Positions 37,016-50,990 are shown, numbered from the stretch's first letter. The stretch: 64,000 bases of DNA from Temnopleurus reevesii (GCA_036244855.1 BQKZ01001574.1:25168-89167), one strand, 5' to 3'. Translations and numbers: made by a program. Notes: generated by a model not told the origin, from the letters alone.

Positions 37016-37849
37016 ATAAATTAACGTTAATTTATAGTATATCTTAGGAGCAAGGAATCTTAATTGTGACATATTGTATTGTATTCCATCTTATAACAGT
37101 GTAGAATATTTATGCTCGTGCTCTCTCGCCTTCTTTTAAAATTTATGAATTACATTACAACCCACAGCTCCACCGATGTCCCTGGCGGACATTCATTGGT
37201 CATGAACTTACCTTTTATGACATTCCCTGAATGCCAAAGAACTCTGCACTATGAGCCGAAGGAACAAAGGACTGGGACAAAATAAATAAATTCAATCGAA
37301 GTACTCACAGTAGCTAGAGCCTCGAGGCACACTATAAAGAAATGGCTTTCCATCTCATTCTGTGGAGAAATGTCGCAAAAGTGTTGGTGAATGAAAATGG
37401 AAACTGCCTTGTTTTGTTTTTATCTAGTTATTGCGAAAGATTTAATGAAGTTGTTTATTTTGTCCCAATCATTTGTCCCTCCTGCTCACAATGCTGGGGT
37501 AAATTACGCTCGAAAATTTGTAGGTAAACGCGAACAGGCCATCCACGAGTTTAGTCCCATACATCAGCTTTCGTGCAGGTGCGTCGGATCGTTTTCGTTC
37601 AAGTACGTTACACATTTCGTAATCTTGATCGTGTTGATGTATATTTCATCCACCTGTTCTGCGTGTTTCAACCCAGTCACACAAAGGTATATCTAGAACC
37701 ATGGAATCCATGCTACTATCATTCAGATTCCTACACGTCCACGCGCTGTCTCTATTTCTGCGATGCATACAGCTGCGCCTGAAAAGGATGTGATCCCCAG
37801 CCCGAAATGTAACTAAGTTTGTAGAAAATGTTAAGTTATGTTATTTGTA

Positions 37850-37945
37850 AATTGCAAATTGTTAAAATTGTACAGCGCATAGAGAATTCCTATGTTTTAT
37901 TATGCGCTTTATAAATATTGGATTATTATCATTATTATTATAAAT
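37850..37945 (+). mobile_element. SINE 3' end fragment with (ATT)n tail
   Basis: AAAATTGTACAGCGCATAGA, then TTATTATGCGCTTTATAAAT and an ATTATTATCATTATTATTAT tail, match the SINE 3' end in order. The 5' end is truncated. Confidence 0.65.
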
Positions 37946-40912
37946 GTACACAGTCGTGAATTATTCAAAATCTTTCACGTACATGTATATATTTTACACT
38001 CAGGCAAAATGATTTAATTTCTACATTTTATAGATTTTACTTTACATAACACTTCAATATTCATCATTGCGAAATGGATGATAAAGCGTCGATGGTCTTA
38101 AAATAAAATTCGTTGAAAGAGCTTGTATGTGAGGTCCTTGCTACACCAATCGTAAACTAAGACCCCCTTAATATGATGCCAGATTACTATATCACCAATA
38201 TCTGCAATGCCATTGTATTTCCTTGACAAGTATCAGAGACACATATCATTCCCTTTCAAAAACACCTCATTTCCATTCAAATGAATTGAAATAACCTCCC
38301 GACATTTTCCTTCATCAGGACTGGTATATGGGTTCTCTTCCATTTCTGTGTTTCTGGGCAGATGAATTTGTGGAGTTGAGTTAATCAATGGGGCTCATGA
38401 TCTGTTGCATGTGCTAGATAAATGCTTAGGATAGGCGTATTAAAAAAAAAACATCCAAAGCATTGACAAGACGATCCGCCAAAAATGGAAACTTAAACAC
38501 ATAAAATAAAATAAAATTGGTAAATAAGTAAAAAAGAAAAAAAAACATAAATACATTGACTTTTCATAATATTGTTTTTGTTTGTCTTTCTTTTCTTCGT
38601 TTTTTTTTTTTTACTTTCTAACCTACAAGAAAATTAAAGAACACGGGGACTAATGATATGCCATCTAAACGAGAACCATTGTGTGACTGGAGCCAACAAT
38701 TCAAATCAAATCGACCTATTTCATACCCTTCACGACATCTTGGACACTGACAGTATTTGACATAAATAAAAACGGAGCAGCCCTCGCAATAGAAACAACT
38801 TCATGTTTCGATTTACTTGTCATATATCGCTAATCCGTGTGTGGTATTATGAGATATATAAACACCATAGTTACCTTATAAATATGTAAAAACTTTAGTG
38901 GTCTTTAAACCTTTGAATGAGAGGGCTGAGTGAGGGCTGCTAAGATACCCAAAATGTATTATATATAAGCCTTATGTCAAATGGGAACATCTTTATGGTC
39001 GCGTGTGTTACAGCGGACGAATAAGTTTCTTTCTTCTTTTTTTTTACTTTAAGCGCTATGATTAACGTATGCATTTTAAAACTTTTTTACATTTTTAGTT
39101 GGAGGTAAACGAATTGGAAATAAAATATTTGGTTGTTCTCCACTAACCAGCCCCAAGACAATGCCCAATAAATAATTTTGTTTGTTATTCATTTTTTACT
39201 TTTCGTAAGCAAAAAAAAATAAACATTCTGAATTTGTTTATAGTATTGTGAAATACAATCTGAAATTTTCCTTGTTCATTTCTTTCTTAAACTAAATCAA
39301 GTCTTTTTTTTAAGATAAACCAAATTTGTTTTAAAAAAATCCACCCACATACACTTTCTTTGAAATGATATTTATCTCGCAATTAAAGCTTTTCCCCTGC
39401 GCGTAAATAACTGACATAACGGGTCCCATCGCTTATTGCATTACCCTACTCGTTGTCTAATTATAAGTGTAATTGACTAATTATGCAATTGTAATAAGAT
39501 AACTTGTGACCTGAAATCTAGGAACCCCCTTACCCCTGGTGCAAAGGCGATGTTTCCAAGAATGGACAAGTGTTTAGGGTTAGTGACATTTTCGAACCCA
39601 TCACAATAATCCTTGAGGGTATATTAAGAAAAATATTATTTAATTAGGTTATGACGTTCTACAGCTTCAGTTTACCAACATTGTTTACTCTTTTGTATTT
39701 CTAATTATTTCATTCTCAAAATGGAAATGTGCACATCTGTGCAATTTCTATTTACTGTTGGTTACTGATAAAAAGCTGGTAATTATATCTAGCTTATTTG
39801 TTTTTGTAATTTGTAATTTTAGTATTGAATGTGGTATTCTTGCAGCTGATAGTGGCTAATTCAATAAAGCATTTAAGTGTAATCGCGTTTCATTTTTGCT
39901 TTTTAAGGATTGATTTTCCATGATCAAATGTATTCGTTTGAAGAAAAAAATCACAATTTTCATGACATATTGTTATTTTCTCCTAATGCAAGAGTAGTAC
40001 TAATATATTTCTTATTCATCTACACCATCTCCAATCCTTCCTCTACCTTACATGTTTTAATATTCGATTTATTTTATTCAAATCTCTTCCCTCTGTTATC
40101 TCTTAGTCCCACACATTCATTTACCAGTATGGGGGAACGGTTACGTACGTCGAGTGGCACACACAAGTTTCTTTTGAAAAGAGATTCATGTCAGACGTAA
40201 TTGGTTATTATCACCCTCTCAGCTCAGCCTAATGAGATAATGTGCGAGATGGTCCTAGTGATTTTATCCAGGTTACTTCAGCCGGCTCAATATAAACAAC
40301 AAGAAAGTATGATCCCCCTCAGTTATGAAGTAGCATGAATGTTTAATCTGTATCTCTGATACCATTTCTATACGATATAAGTCCTTTATACGATAAGTGA
40401 AATAAATTGATCTTCATTCTTTAATTGCTATGTCCAGTAACAACCTTTTATTTATTATCATTTTAGCATATTTTTGTCATTTGGTTAGTTTATGTGTGAA
40501 AATCTATATGATCATTATGTAATGCGTAAGTGCAAATGAATACTGATAATTTGGAAACAGCTTGATACAGTTTCATTAGCATTCAAATACCAAAATTATA
40601 ATTACTGATAAATATGAACAAATGGCAACAATGAACAAAGCCAGAAACATTTAAGAAAATGTGAAATTACTTTTTTTCCTTTGACGTGTGTTCACTCGGG
40701 TATTAATCCTTGATTCATATTTACTTTTACACGAATTCTAGCCAGATGTTTAAAGGGCATTACTGCATATTTGCGCTGCTGGAATCTCTCTTCTCAAGAA
40801 CGTGCGTTACTTTGCATGAAGGGGCGCTTACTTATTTGTTGTGTTTAGAATGGAAAGTGCCTGGGAGGGGAGAAGAAAGTGTGGGCCTCGTTTTCACAGA
40901 GGCCTAATTATC
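37946..40912. other. Long unique AT-rich stretch, nothing assigned
   Basis: Poly-A and poly-T runs occur (38440-38650, 39045, 39300). No transposon ends, tRNA-like sequence or frame longer than about 96 codons was found. Confidence 0.45.
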
Positions 40913-41408
40913 AGGGAAGTCACACCTACAGGCTGATCACAACCCGAATCTTAAATTCGAACTATGAATGATTAATTCATGTCTTGTATAATCAATGAAT
41001 TTGTACAATTGAGATTGGAATAATTATATTGATACATCATATTTCAAAAAGAATAAGACAGTAATAATTAAAATTTTGTCGATTTATTCTTATTTATTGT
41101 TTTATTTATTTATTTGCCACACATGGGGTGGAACACCCTCCTCAGCCATAATTCTGTTCTTCTGAGGGGTCCAAAACAAGTATTGAACACAATATGATAT
41201 ATTTCCATAAATTTAATTTTGTCACGGGATAATACATCCGTACGTCATGTATTGAGCTGGCGGAAAATACAATCGCAAGCCGGTCCTGATTTCTATAGCA
41301 TTAGAAAGGAGCATTGAATTGGTGTTCAAGTTAGTTTTACGAAAATGTATACCATGTTTAATGCGGTTTGAGAACAGGTTGGTGACAATCTGTTGGTGTG
41401 ACTGCCCT
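40913..41408. mobile_element. MITE family B, copy 3, split by a ~277-bp insertion
   Basis: The left half (AGGGAAGTCACACCTACAGG through AGACAGTAATAATTAAAATT) and the right half (ATGCGGTTTGAGAACAGGTT through TGTTGGTGTGACTGCCCT) together match copies 1 and 2. About 277 bp of foreign sequence (about 41084-41360) interrupts the element at the point where the other copies read TTGATGCAG. The insert starts with TTATTTAT words and is otherwise unfamiliar. It has no clear inverted ends. Confidence 0.8.
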
Positions 41409-42627
41409 ATTAGCTAGGGGCTGAGCCGCGCTATGGTTTGGGGTACACGTAGTTAATAGATGTTACTGTCACGTCCCCTAATTGAAATTGATCGGCGCGA
41501 GGAGAGATAACATTCCCGTTAGCAATGTTAGCTGACCGGCCGGACAAATCGAATGTTTTGTGAAGGGTCGTTGAGCTCATGATAATGTTCTATATTTCGA
41601 ATTTAAGCCAGGGTCGTATAGAATATAGAAATAGACATTCCACTTACTGAGTGGGTTCACTTTGACTCTTGCCACCTCATCCCCTCCCCCACCCAATTTG
41701 CAAATGAGGTACACATTTTGCAACCTAACCAAATGTCCGCTTGACCAAGAAAGTCAGAGTTAAGAACCTTAAGATGTTATATTTTTCTTCTACTTTCTTT
41801 ATTCCGTCGGCATTCTTGTTAGGTTGGGGGTAAACGGGTCCACCCATTGCCCCCCCCCCACCCCCCATATCGTAGATACGAATCTAAAGTTTAAAATAAA
41901 TTAGCTTATTATCCTTGTGTTTTAATATATTTTCCTAATCTCACAACTTTTTGGATATTTTGTATTAGATTACAGCTATGGAATGTCTCACTTTTTTTTC
42001 TATTTATCTGTCATATTACTTTAAAATTGTCCTTTTTATTTTATCAGCTCCTCATATTGCTTTAGCATAGGCCTTCACAAAGCTTTAAGAAATGGTAACC
42101 CTTCTATCAAAATATCGAATCTACCTTGACATATTTTAATAAAACATTGGACTTCTACGGTGGCAAATGAATAGCACGTGCTTCAAACAACATTCATGAT
42201 AAAGATCACAATATTTCACTCAACTAGGCGGCCTTAATTATCTTAACACATCTTAAAACATGCGTGCACCATTGGAAGACCCCTCTATTTACAGCATATC
42301 GAGACTAAACACATAGGAAGACCATCCCCACTTGTTATGTATGTGTATGAGCAGATATCTTATCGATTATTGGTCTATGTTGTCCCTAATGGCGTAGCGA
42401 TGTTATACTCTCGCGCAGAAATAGGTTACGGGCATCGAAGCAAAAAATCAATAACGACCCTTGCAATAGCGGCTTGTTGGGTGACAGGTGTAACGGAGTG
42501 TGGGTGGTAACATTTACGTAATTAATTAAAAACTTAGGAGGTATCGTGTTTGTCTAGACGCGTCTAGCTTGGGGATAATTAGGGACAGACGCTCCGGGTC
42601 ACATAATCGTACTATCGACCGGAAAAC
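41409..42627. other. Unique sequence with a poly-C patch
   Basis: C-rich runs at about 41849-41866 (CCCCCCCCC, A, CCCCCC) are the only repeat. No gene was recognised. Confidence 0.4.
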
Positions 42628-43727
42628 CCCTGGCTTCGGTTCATGTCTAACTACACTATGTGCTAGGCAGATAGAGGTGAATCCCCCCACTTTGAATGTA
42701 GAGATTAACAGTAACGAATTAAGGACAGGTGATTAATAGTAACGAATTAAAGACTGGTTTTAGTTCATGTGTTACTACACTGTGTATTGAACAGATAGGT
42801 GAATCCCCTATTTTAAATAGAGAGATAGTAACGAATTCAGAACAGCTGATAGTTTGTAATGTGGTGTAATAGTTTCTACTTATGGTGTAAATAGATAAAT
42901 TGTATGAACTACAGATACGAATTAAGAAATGGCTTCGGTTCATGTCTAACTATACTATGTACTGAATAGATATATGTGAATCCCCTACTTTGAATGTTGA
43001 GATTAATAGTAACGAATTAGGGACTGGCTTCGGTTCATGTCTAACATGTCTAACTACACTGTGCACTGAATAGATAGATGTGAATCCCCTACTTTGAATG
43101 TTGAGATTAATAGTAACGAATTAGGGACTGGCTTCGGTTCATGTCTAACATGTCAAACTACACTGTGCACTAAATAGATACATGTGAATCCCCTACTTTG
43201 AATGTTGAGATTAATATTAAGGAATTAAGAACAGCTGACAGTTTACACTTCAAGGTGTAATAGACTACCTATATACTGTGCACTGGAAAGATTGGTGAAT
43301 ACGCTTCTTCCAACAGATAGTAACGAATTAAGGACAGGTGATTAATAGTAACGAATTAAAGACTGGCTTTAGTTCACGTGTTACTACACTGTGTATTGAA
43401 CAGATAGGTGAATCCCCTATTTTAAATAGAGAGATAGTAACGAATTCAGAACAGCTGATAGTTTGTAATGTGGTGTAATAGTTTCTACTTATGGTGTAAA
43501 TAGATAAATTGGAAGAACTACTGGATCTTTGTGGATACAAAAATGAATTAAGGACTGACTTCGGTTCATGTCTAACTACACTGTGCATTGAACAGTTAGA
43601 TGAATCCCCTATTTTAAATAGAGAGATTAATAGTAACGAAATCAGAACAGCTGATAGTTTCTACATATGGTGTAAATAGATAAATTGTAAGATGTAAGAA
43701 CTATTGGATCTTTGCGGGTACAAAAAT
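42628..43727. repeat. Higher-order tandem repeat block, ~1.1 kb
   Basis: At least seven basic units of about 100-120 bp share GGCTTCGGTTCATGTCTAAC, ACTACACTGTGCACTGAA, TGAATCCCCTACTTTGAATG and TAGTAACGAATTA. Two unit types alternate: one with CTTTGAATGTTGAGATTAA, the other with TTTTAAATAGAGAG, GAACAGCTGATAG and GGTGTAATAG. About 183 bp at 42717-42900 recurs nearly unchanged at 43326-43509 (offset 609 bp), so a larger multi-unit block was itself duplicated. Every frame is interrupted. Confidence 0.92.
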
Positions 43728-45650
43728 ACTCACACAACCACCACTTTTTTCACCAGTCGACCTTATAATGAAGGACAGCTTGAAATCCTTTATATATATC
43801 TCACAAATAATTTACTTGGTTGTATTGTAACTATTGTATACAACGAATCTGCGCTTAAAAGTCTAAGGCCGTGCATTAATGATTAAATGACGCAAAAATC
43901 TTGTATATACCTTGTATTGAGCTTGCAAATATAGTATCTGGTATTTTGCTCCAAGAAATGAGCCATTTATTCATAAAAATAAATATTGATTAATGAATCA
44001 TTTAATTTAATGCTTGAATATTTATGACAGCGATTGTAACAGTTGTGAAATAAAACCCATTCCTTTTATTTCAATACCAAATATTCAAAGGTTACATGAT
44101 CCTCTAATATATTTTGTTGTTCCATTCATGTGCATGTATTTAATGTGTGTCTTAAAGCCATTTAATTTATTAAATGTGCCATTTATTCTATAATGTTTTA
44201 TGAGAAAAATTATAGATTGTCATATAGAATATATTTGTGTTTGATTTTACATTTTTTAAATTGCTCCTAAAAAGTGTGTAATTTTCGATTTATTTCATGT
44301 CGTAATTATGGTTCTGGCCAAAAATATATTTCTTTGAAACTAGCAAAAATGACATGCGAGGCATGCGATATCGGAGGAATCGCGCCAGTCATATGTAACA
44401 TCCACGCAAGAACCATACATCAATTTAATGGGATATTCATTTATACATGAGCTCACGTGTGATCGCGATAGATTTTCTATTACGAGTGCGAGGCGTGTCC
44501 AGGCAAAAACCACAAATTTCCCCATCATATTCCAAATCATTCATGATATTTCATAAGCTTTATAATCTCAGTAATGATGTAAGTGTGTAAATTAAAACGT
44601 TTAGAGAGGTGTTAATCAAAATTATATCATTTTAGGCGTTTTTGCAATTTTCACTGTTTCGTCATCTACTGAAGATAGTAAAGTAGTATTGCACTCGAGG
44701 CGTGTCCCGGCTTGCAATGGCGTGTCGTAACAATGCCCGAGTGATTGAAAGAGAGTGACGCTATCAGCTGATCAAAGTCCTTCGCCTTTTCAAGGTTCCT
44801 ATTCCCAATTCCATTTTCAACGTCATGCATTTTTAATAGATTCAGTGGTTTGTGCAAATTTATGCACTCCCCTACCGTGCCAGGAACGAAAGTATGTATA
44901 TATATTCGTGTATATTGATCAATGTAGTTAGTGAATGTCTCCTGCTGTTTGATGTATATTTTGTAATAAAAGGAGTGCCTATTTTGTATAAAACCATGTC
45001 TATATTGAATTTGTTAATGAATATTACAATCTTCATAGCGTTCGATTATAATGGGATTTTTGGCAATCACAATTTATTAAGCTACGATGGTTGAAAGTCA
45101 TGTTTCCGGAAATGATTTGCAAATTTTAAAGAAATCAGGTCATGGGCGACAATATTCTTTACAAGAGAAAGTCTCAGGAATCTTTCCGGTTTTGTTCTTC
45201 ATAAATTGGTTAAATATTAAAGACATGATATTGATATCTAAGATGGTTTAGAGATCAGAGTGGGCGTATTTACACAGCAGTTTGCGTAACCTATAAAGTA
45301 AGTACTCTTCCGAAAAAACTTGAAAAAAGATGTCTCCTCTGTCATAACGCGCACTCTGACATTTCACTACAAGCGACTGGTCAGCATTTTGAAGTGACAT
45401 TGTAGCTGCGATAATCGATAAATAGAGAGAGCTGGGAAATTAGTATGACGTCATCAATCAGACCTGTCGTCTGATTCGAGGTGTATTAGGTGTATATATA
45501 GCAATGGGTTAATTGAAATGATTTGGATGGTATATGCAAACACTGTGGATTAATCTCAAAGCCATGATTCGACGGAGAATGGGGAATGTCATCGATAAAC
45601 GCCCAAGTGAGTCGTTACCTTGCATTGCGTAATTGAACACACCGCGATCG
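43728..45650. other. Unique AT-rich sequence, nothing firmly assigned
   Basis: CGAGGCGTGTCC occurs at 44488 and 44697 in otherwise different surroundings. No element boundaries or gene could be supported. Confidence 0.4.
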
Positions 45651-45715
45651 CCTGCGAGTGGGACTATATAAAGCGTGAATGTCAGGGATTCCTCGCAGAC
45701 GCACGCTTCTGAATG
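45651..45715 (+). promoter_or_regulatory. Candidate TATA promoter
   Basis: TATATAAAG at 45665-45673 is a consensus TATA box inside a locally GC-richer block. The expected start site lies near 45695-45697 (CTCGCAGAC), which is only a poor initiator. The first ATG (45713) opens just 25 codons before TGA. A consensus donor (CTG then GTGAGTTA) occurs at 47015, after the 46.2-46.9 kb tandem repeats, so a long non-coding first exon is conceivable. A chance TATA is equally possible. Confidence 0.25.
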
Positions 45716-46179
45716 AACTTCAACGAGAAATCCATCGCGTTGCATCACTCGTGGAGCCATCAACGCCAATCGAAAGTGATTAGAGCTTGAGAGGAATAGA
45801 ATCACGTTAAAAAGAAAACAAATCTCACCCGATAGACCAGGAAGCCACTGCAATGAACCCAAAAAGTGCGATTTCGTCCATTTTTCTCCATCCGTAAACG
45901 GTTGATCCGGGCCGGGAAACGACACCGTAAACCGCGAATAGCTGGAGGCGTTGTGTGCATAGGACGCTAAGACACGCTGGTGTTGTCTTGCAATGATGCC
46001 GTGATTGATCTGTGATGTCCTCTATTGTCAAGTTCATCGTCAAAAGGGGTGTTTAAAAAGTCATCTTGGTAATGAGGCTCTATTATTACGCCCGCGGGAG
46101 GCTCACAGGCGGGGGTTCACTTCGTTTTGGGGCCAGGAATGCCCTCCCTCTAGTCTCCGACGGTTTCTGTGTTCTGTGC

Positions 46180-46910
46180 CTAAACTTTGCAGCGTCCCAG
46201 TAAATATTTTGACGGATCTGTATAACTGTGACTTCGGGCGCGGAAAACGCTTGAATGAAACGAGCAGAGGAATTATTTGGAAATCTTACAGAAAGAGAGA
46301 TGAACTTGGCACGAAATTGTTATCCAGTTAACCTGTTGCGCCAATATCAGTAGTTTTGAACTTGTATTTCGGTAGACAGTCTTGAAGAAAATTTGGGGGT
46401 CGGATCGTCCATGCGTGGAATACTCTTGAATGAAACGAGTAAAGGCATTTCCGAAAGCTCACAGAGAGGGAGATGAACTTGGCACGAGAAATTTTCATCC
46501 AGTTAACCTGTTGCGCCAATCTCATTATTTTTTAACTTGTATTTCGGCAGACAGTCTTGAAGAAAATCTGGGGGTCGGATCGTCCATGCGTGGAATACTC
46601 TTGAATGAAACGAGCAAAGGTTTTTCTATGAAAGCTCACTGAGAGGGAGATGAATTTGATACGATGTTGTCCAGTTAACCTGTTGCGCTAATCTCAATAG
46701 TTTTGAACTTCTATTTCGGCAGACAGTCTAAGAAAACATTTGGGGATTGGATTATCTGAGNTCTTGAATGAAGCGAGCAAAGGCATCTTCCGAAAGCTCA
46801 TAAAGAGGGAAATGAACCTGGCACGAACTTGATATCCAGTTAAACTGTTTCACCAATCTCATTAGTGGAGAACTTGTATTTCGGCAGACAGTCTTGAAGA
46901 ACATTTTGAA
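46180..46910. repeat. ~172-bp tandem repeat, 4 units plus a partial
   Basis: GTTAACCTGTTGCGCCAAT (or a close variant) recurs at 46327, 46502, 46674 and 46839. Each unit also has TTGAATGAAACGAGCAAAGG, GAGGGAGATGAACTTGGCAC and GTATTTCGGCAGACAGTCTT. The last full unit is about 10 bp short exactly where an N sits (46761). ATG-led mini-frames in the units differ from unit to unit and end quickly, so no repeat protein is encoded. Confidence 0.92.
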
Positions 46911-49900
46911 AATTTGATTGTTCTGTTTGTGTTCTGATAATAGTTTTGGATTGCACTTCGAATATCTCATATTGGAATACACTGGGACCGGTATCGACAA
47001 AAGCTAAAGGACTGGTGAGTTAAAAATGAAATTGCTAATACTGTCAGTAGTCGTATATCTACAGTCACACTTTGGAAAGGTCTATTGACACGGGTAAATC
47101 TTAATTGATTGAGGTTTCAAACTGGAAGTTTAGGTCTCTTAAAATGGTTTTCATATATGTTTCGGAAGTTTCAATTGTATTTATGATAGAGTAAGATAGA
47201 GTAAAAAAGAATCTCCTCATCTGCATTGCATCTGAATTTGTTTCCTTAGCTGATAAATCTTCCAAGACTATTGTGCAACATTGTCTTAAGTATGCTCCAA
47301 AATGATACAAATGGATCTGACATGTAGTGAACAGATATCAAAAAGACGTCAATCATACTAATATCCCTGTGGATTATTGAAACAAAATCCACTTAGAAGA
47401 CAATAGAATAATGATTATTGTGTTAGAATTGACATTTGATACCAGATTTTCGAGTGAAATTGAACGCGAGAATAATGAATACAATCCTTGTTACTTGGCA
47501 TATTTTTTCAAAAATGTAGGCGTTAAACGAAGCGTGTAATAATATTATCCATTCCTTCTCTGAAAAAAAAAATCAGGGTTTTCATCTCTCTTGGGGGAAT
47601 GTAGCGGACACGAGATGGTGATGACTTTAATGGTTAACCAGTCTAACCCTGTCAATCCAAATCAATGTCCAATGCTAAATACCCTTCTTGAAGGCTTTTC
47701 AGCGGATCTTACATGAAAAGTTGAACCTTATACAAAGTGTCTTTACCTCACATTTTCTGTATGACTCGGCATGCCTTTCCTGGATAAGTGCATGACCGCG
47801 GAAGCGGGAGCTATTGGCTGTAGTCCCTACCCCTTGGTTTTGAGTAAGCATGTGAAATTGTATAGCGACCCATATATTTGTAATGTCCGTTATCCTTTCC
47901 TTCTGTACAAACACATACACAGACGCACATATACCTATACCTACATAAAATCACACACGTGCACATGTTTTCGTCCTAAGATCATTGCGCAAGTTCCGAA
48001 TATCTTGGTAATAAGATGTTTCTATATATGTAAAATTATACTCTTTTGTTTGAGCTTAAAATGCTCTGGGTTGTGTTGCATAAAGTTGTTTGTAAATCTA
48101 CACACGATTCTACATTGCCTATACATTTTTATTTCTGAAAATTCGTCCGTTGAAAAAAAAAGATCCACTTCCTAGAAGGGGGAACCTTTTGGTTGTGTTA
48201 TATACAGATAGGTGGAAACTCAGTCATGAAGTCTCTTTTGACCATAAGCCGTATCATGGGCTCGAACTGTATGACCTGTACATGTGACCTACTCATCACG
48301 ACTTACCTATTAGGGTAATTATGCTTGTATTCTAAACATTTCGATGGTCAAGAGTTGGTTGCCCGCTAACTGGTCGTCGCTTGAGGGAAGCCCCACCTTG
48401 ACCAACCAGCTTGAAATGTTTTCCTTCGAAACTGAGATTAGTGATTCGCCATTTCCTCGCTGTGATGAAAGAAACCACTAGGGGGCGTCCCAGACGGCTG
48501 ATGTCAAATATCTCGCGGCGATTCCTTTTGGCTTAGGTCGTGTAAAGTGTTTTGTTTTCCGAGATTCTGCAAATACTTTTCTAGTTATAGACAGGAGTGC
48601 AGGGTCACTATACAGTTGTTCTACAATGTGCCATTAAAAGTGTATTACAAAAGTGTATTAATATCAAACGCTGGGTGAACTAATTAGGGAATGCACATTG
48701 ATTCTCGATGAATTGTTTTGAATTTGATATATTTTATATAAGAAGAATGCCGCCATATACTGCAGAATAAAGCATAATACAAATTGTTCTTATGTTCATT
48801 GGTCGGAATCATTTTCTCACAGTTGTCTTCCTCTCTAGAATACTTATAGGTTATATATCCTTATGAGAGCAAACATTCTGCGACAAATTTTAAAGTATCC
48901 TTGACATTTTTACAAAAGGCGAGTCAATTTGCCATGTGCGTATTGTTGAGTGTAATCCCTTATCAGCTACACTATTTAACACCTAAAAGGTTTTGTACGC
49001 ATTTTGGCACAATTTCACACGTCTAAGGAAAGAGTTCATCTGTGTATACACTTAAGGAGTACACGCAATAGTCAGAGTAAGCGTTCTACTGTTTGCAGTG
49101 CCTAAGCTGGTGGCTCGTACAATGTAGTCCCTATACCTTCATAATTGATTCAGTAAAGTTAACATATCCCCCATTAAATCATATTTGATGAAGATATATT
49201 GAATTTTTGTACTCATTTATGAAAAGATATGCATCGTATTTCCAACTTTTCCCCTTTTTATTCCAAAGTTAAACTGTGAAAATAACATTTACCTGTACAT
49301 CACTAATCCAATGCAAAAACACCAAGATATTCATATTTACTCAACACTAACTGCGTAGATACGCATCACAAGATAAAGACCACAATTTCAATGCCGCCCG
49401 CGGAGAGTGGTGCCGAGGGAGTAACCGTTTCTCCGAGATAGCAATCATGCCCTCACTTCACATCCATCGGCTTGAGATGGGACAAGTGTCTCTGCGTGGA
49501 CACATGTCTCGGCGGTGCTCAGTCGGAACTAGGTTAAGTCTGAATGAGGAGATGGGCGCGATGCATAGATGCAGGCGATCTTTTCCAAGTTCAATACCCG
49601 GTCAGGAGTTCTACTCACTTTCCCCCGGTGCTACATCGGCCCTTCATGGGGACGTACAAATCAATAATATGTTTATTGAATATATCGAATTCATTGCCAA
49701 GACTGGGTGTTAGTTTTCGTAAAGGTTATGGAGTCATGTTCCCTTCATGTTGGGAACAGACTGATTTTATCACTTTGATGCAAAATGATATGGACATTGT
49801 ATACAGACATGGCTAATAACTAGACAACTACATTAGCTTGGAAGTGTCGCAAATCAAATTATTTACTTACTATGAGGTGCCCATTTTCCGAAGATATTGG

Positions 49901-50990
49901 TCAATTTTACGTTCACAGTATTTCAGGGTATTCTTGAGTTTCGATAGAAAAGTTGCATTTTGAATTTAAACAAAATACACAAAAAGTATACCTTTACTAT
50001 ATACCCTTTACCAAAGCAAATTCAAGTTTTGACAAAGGAATTGCAACTAGATTGTGTGTGCACGTTTAAATTTGACGTTATCGCGCACACATAAGGGGAA
50101 TATCAATTTTTCAAAAAATCACAATGATTCTAGTAGTGAATGGTTTTGATATAGCAGAAAAGGATCACAATATGTTATCTCTACTCAGCAATGAATTCAG
50201 AATATAACGCAATGTGAGAAGTTTCGTTGTATTATTATTCCCATTGTAATACTGATAATGGGACTTAGAAAATACCGGAAACGATCTTAGTTAGATGTTG
50301 ACATACAGACGCTTTACATTGCATTGCACTGGAATTCCTTCCATGAAATTTCCCAAGCTATGTCACAACATTATGCTTGAAATGTGGGTCACATTTCACA
50401 AATATAAGACACACAAACACTCATCTTTGAGTTGTTTGTATTTTTCATCAAACAACATGTTTTCTTCGTCGGGTTTTTACAAGTGCTCTCGAGTCATCGT
50501 CGCTGGCGACATCGGTTTGGTTTGTCTGAGGTTGGATCGCAGTGAGGGGGCTGTACCCCGAGTCGGGACATGTCGATCACCTCTGTTTGAACATGGGGAC
50601 GTGGGAGGATGGCATTTATTCGGTAGAATTATGTAGAATAAACGCGAGCAGTGGTTTCTCCCTATTTTTTTCCTTGTAATTTGTAGGGATGAGCTCTGTA
50701 TCATTTGGGGTGTTTGCTGTGTGCTTGTCTGTTTAGGTTTTTACAGGATTCTCCTTTTCTTGATATAAAATGTCATAACATCGCATAATACCCCTCTCAA
50801 TGCAGTTGTTTGAATGATGTTTATTAATATGTACAGGCTGACAAACATGCACACACGAAACACACATAAATGCACAAATATCCCCCCGCACACACACTCT
50901 TATATGGTTGGTACAATTGCTTTGTATTTTTGTTACCTATTTCTTTCTTTTTACCTCGTTCTTTCCATCCACTTCTTCCTCGCTATTTAC
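46911..50990. other. Long unique stretch, no gene supported
   Basis: A 134-codon ATG frame at 47771-48175 is rich in Cys, Ile and Tyr, runs through an AC-rich patch and has no recognisable domain. A minus-strand donor-like site (AATAG then GTAAGTC) lies at 48308. A lone sequence at about 50284 (CGATCTTAGTTAGATGTT) resembles one unit of the 33-bp minisatellite at 7.9 kb. GC-richer patches at 49.4-49.65 and 50.48-50.62 kb have no other features. Confidence 0.4.

Noticed and set aside
45509..45925. 138-codon minus-strand frame
   Set aside because: Begins at GTG, not ATG, overlaps the candidate promoter on the other strand and has no recognisable domain.
47771..48175. 134-codon ATG frame
   Set aside because: Runs through an AC-rich patch, has an odd Cys/Ile/Tyr-rich composition and resembles no known protein.
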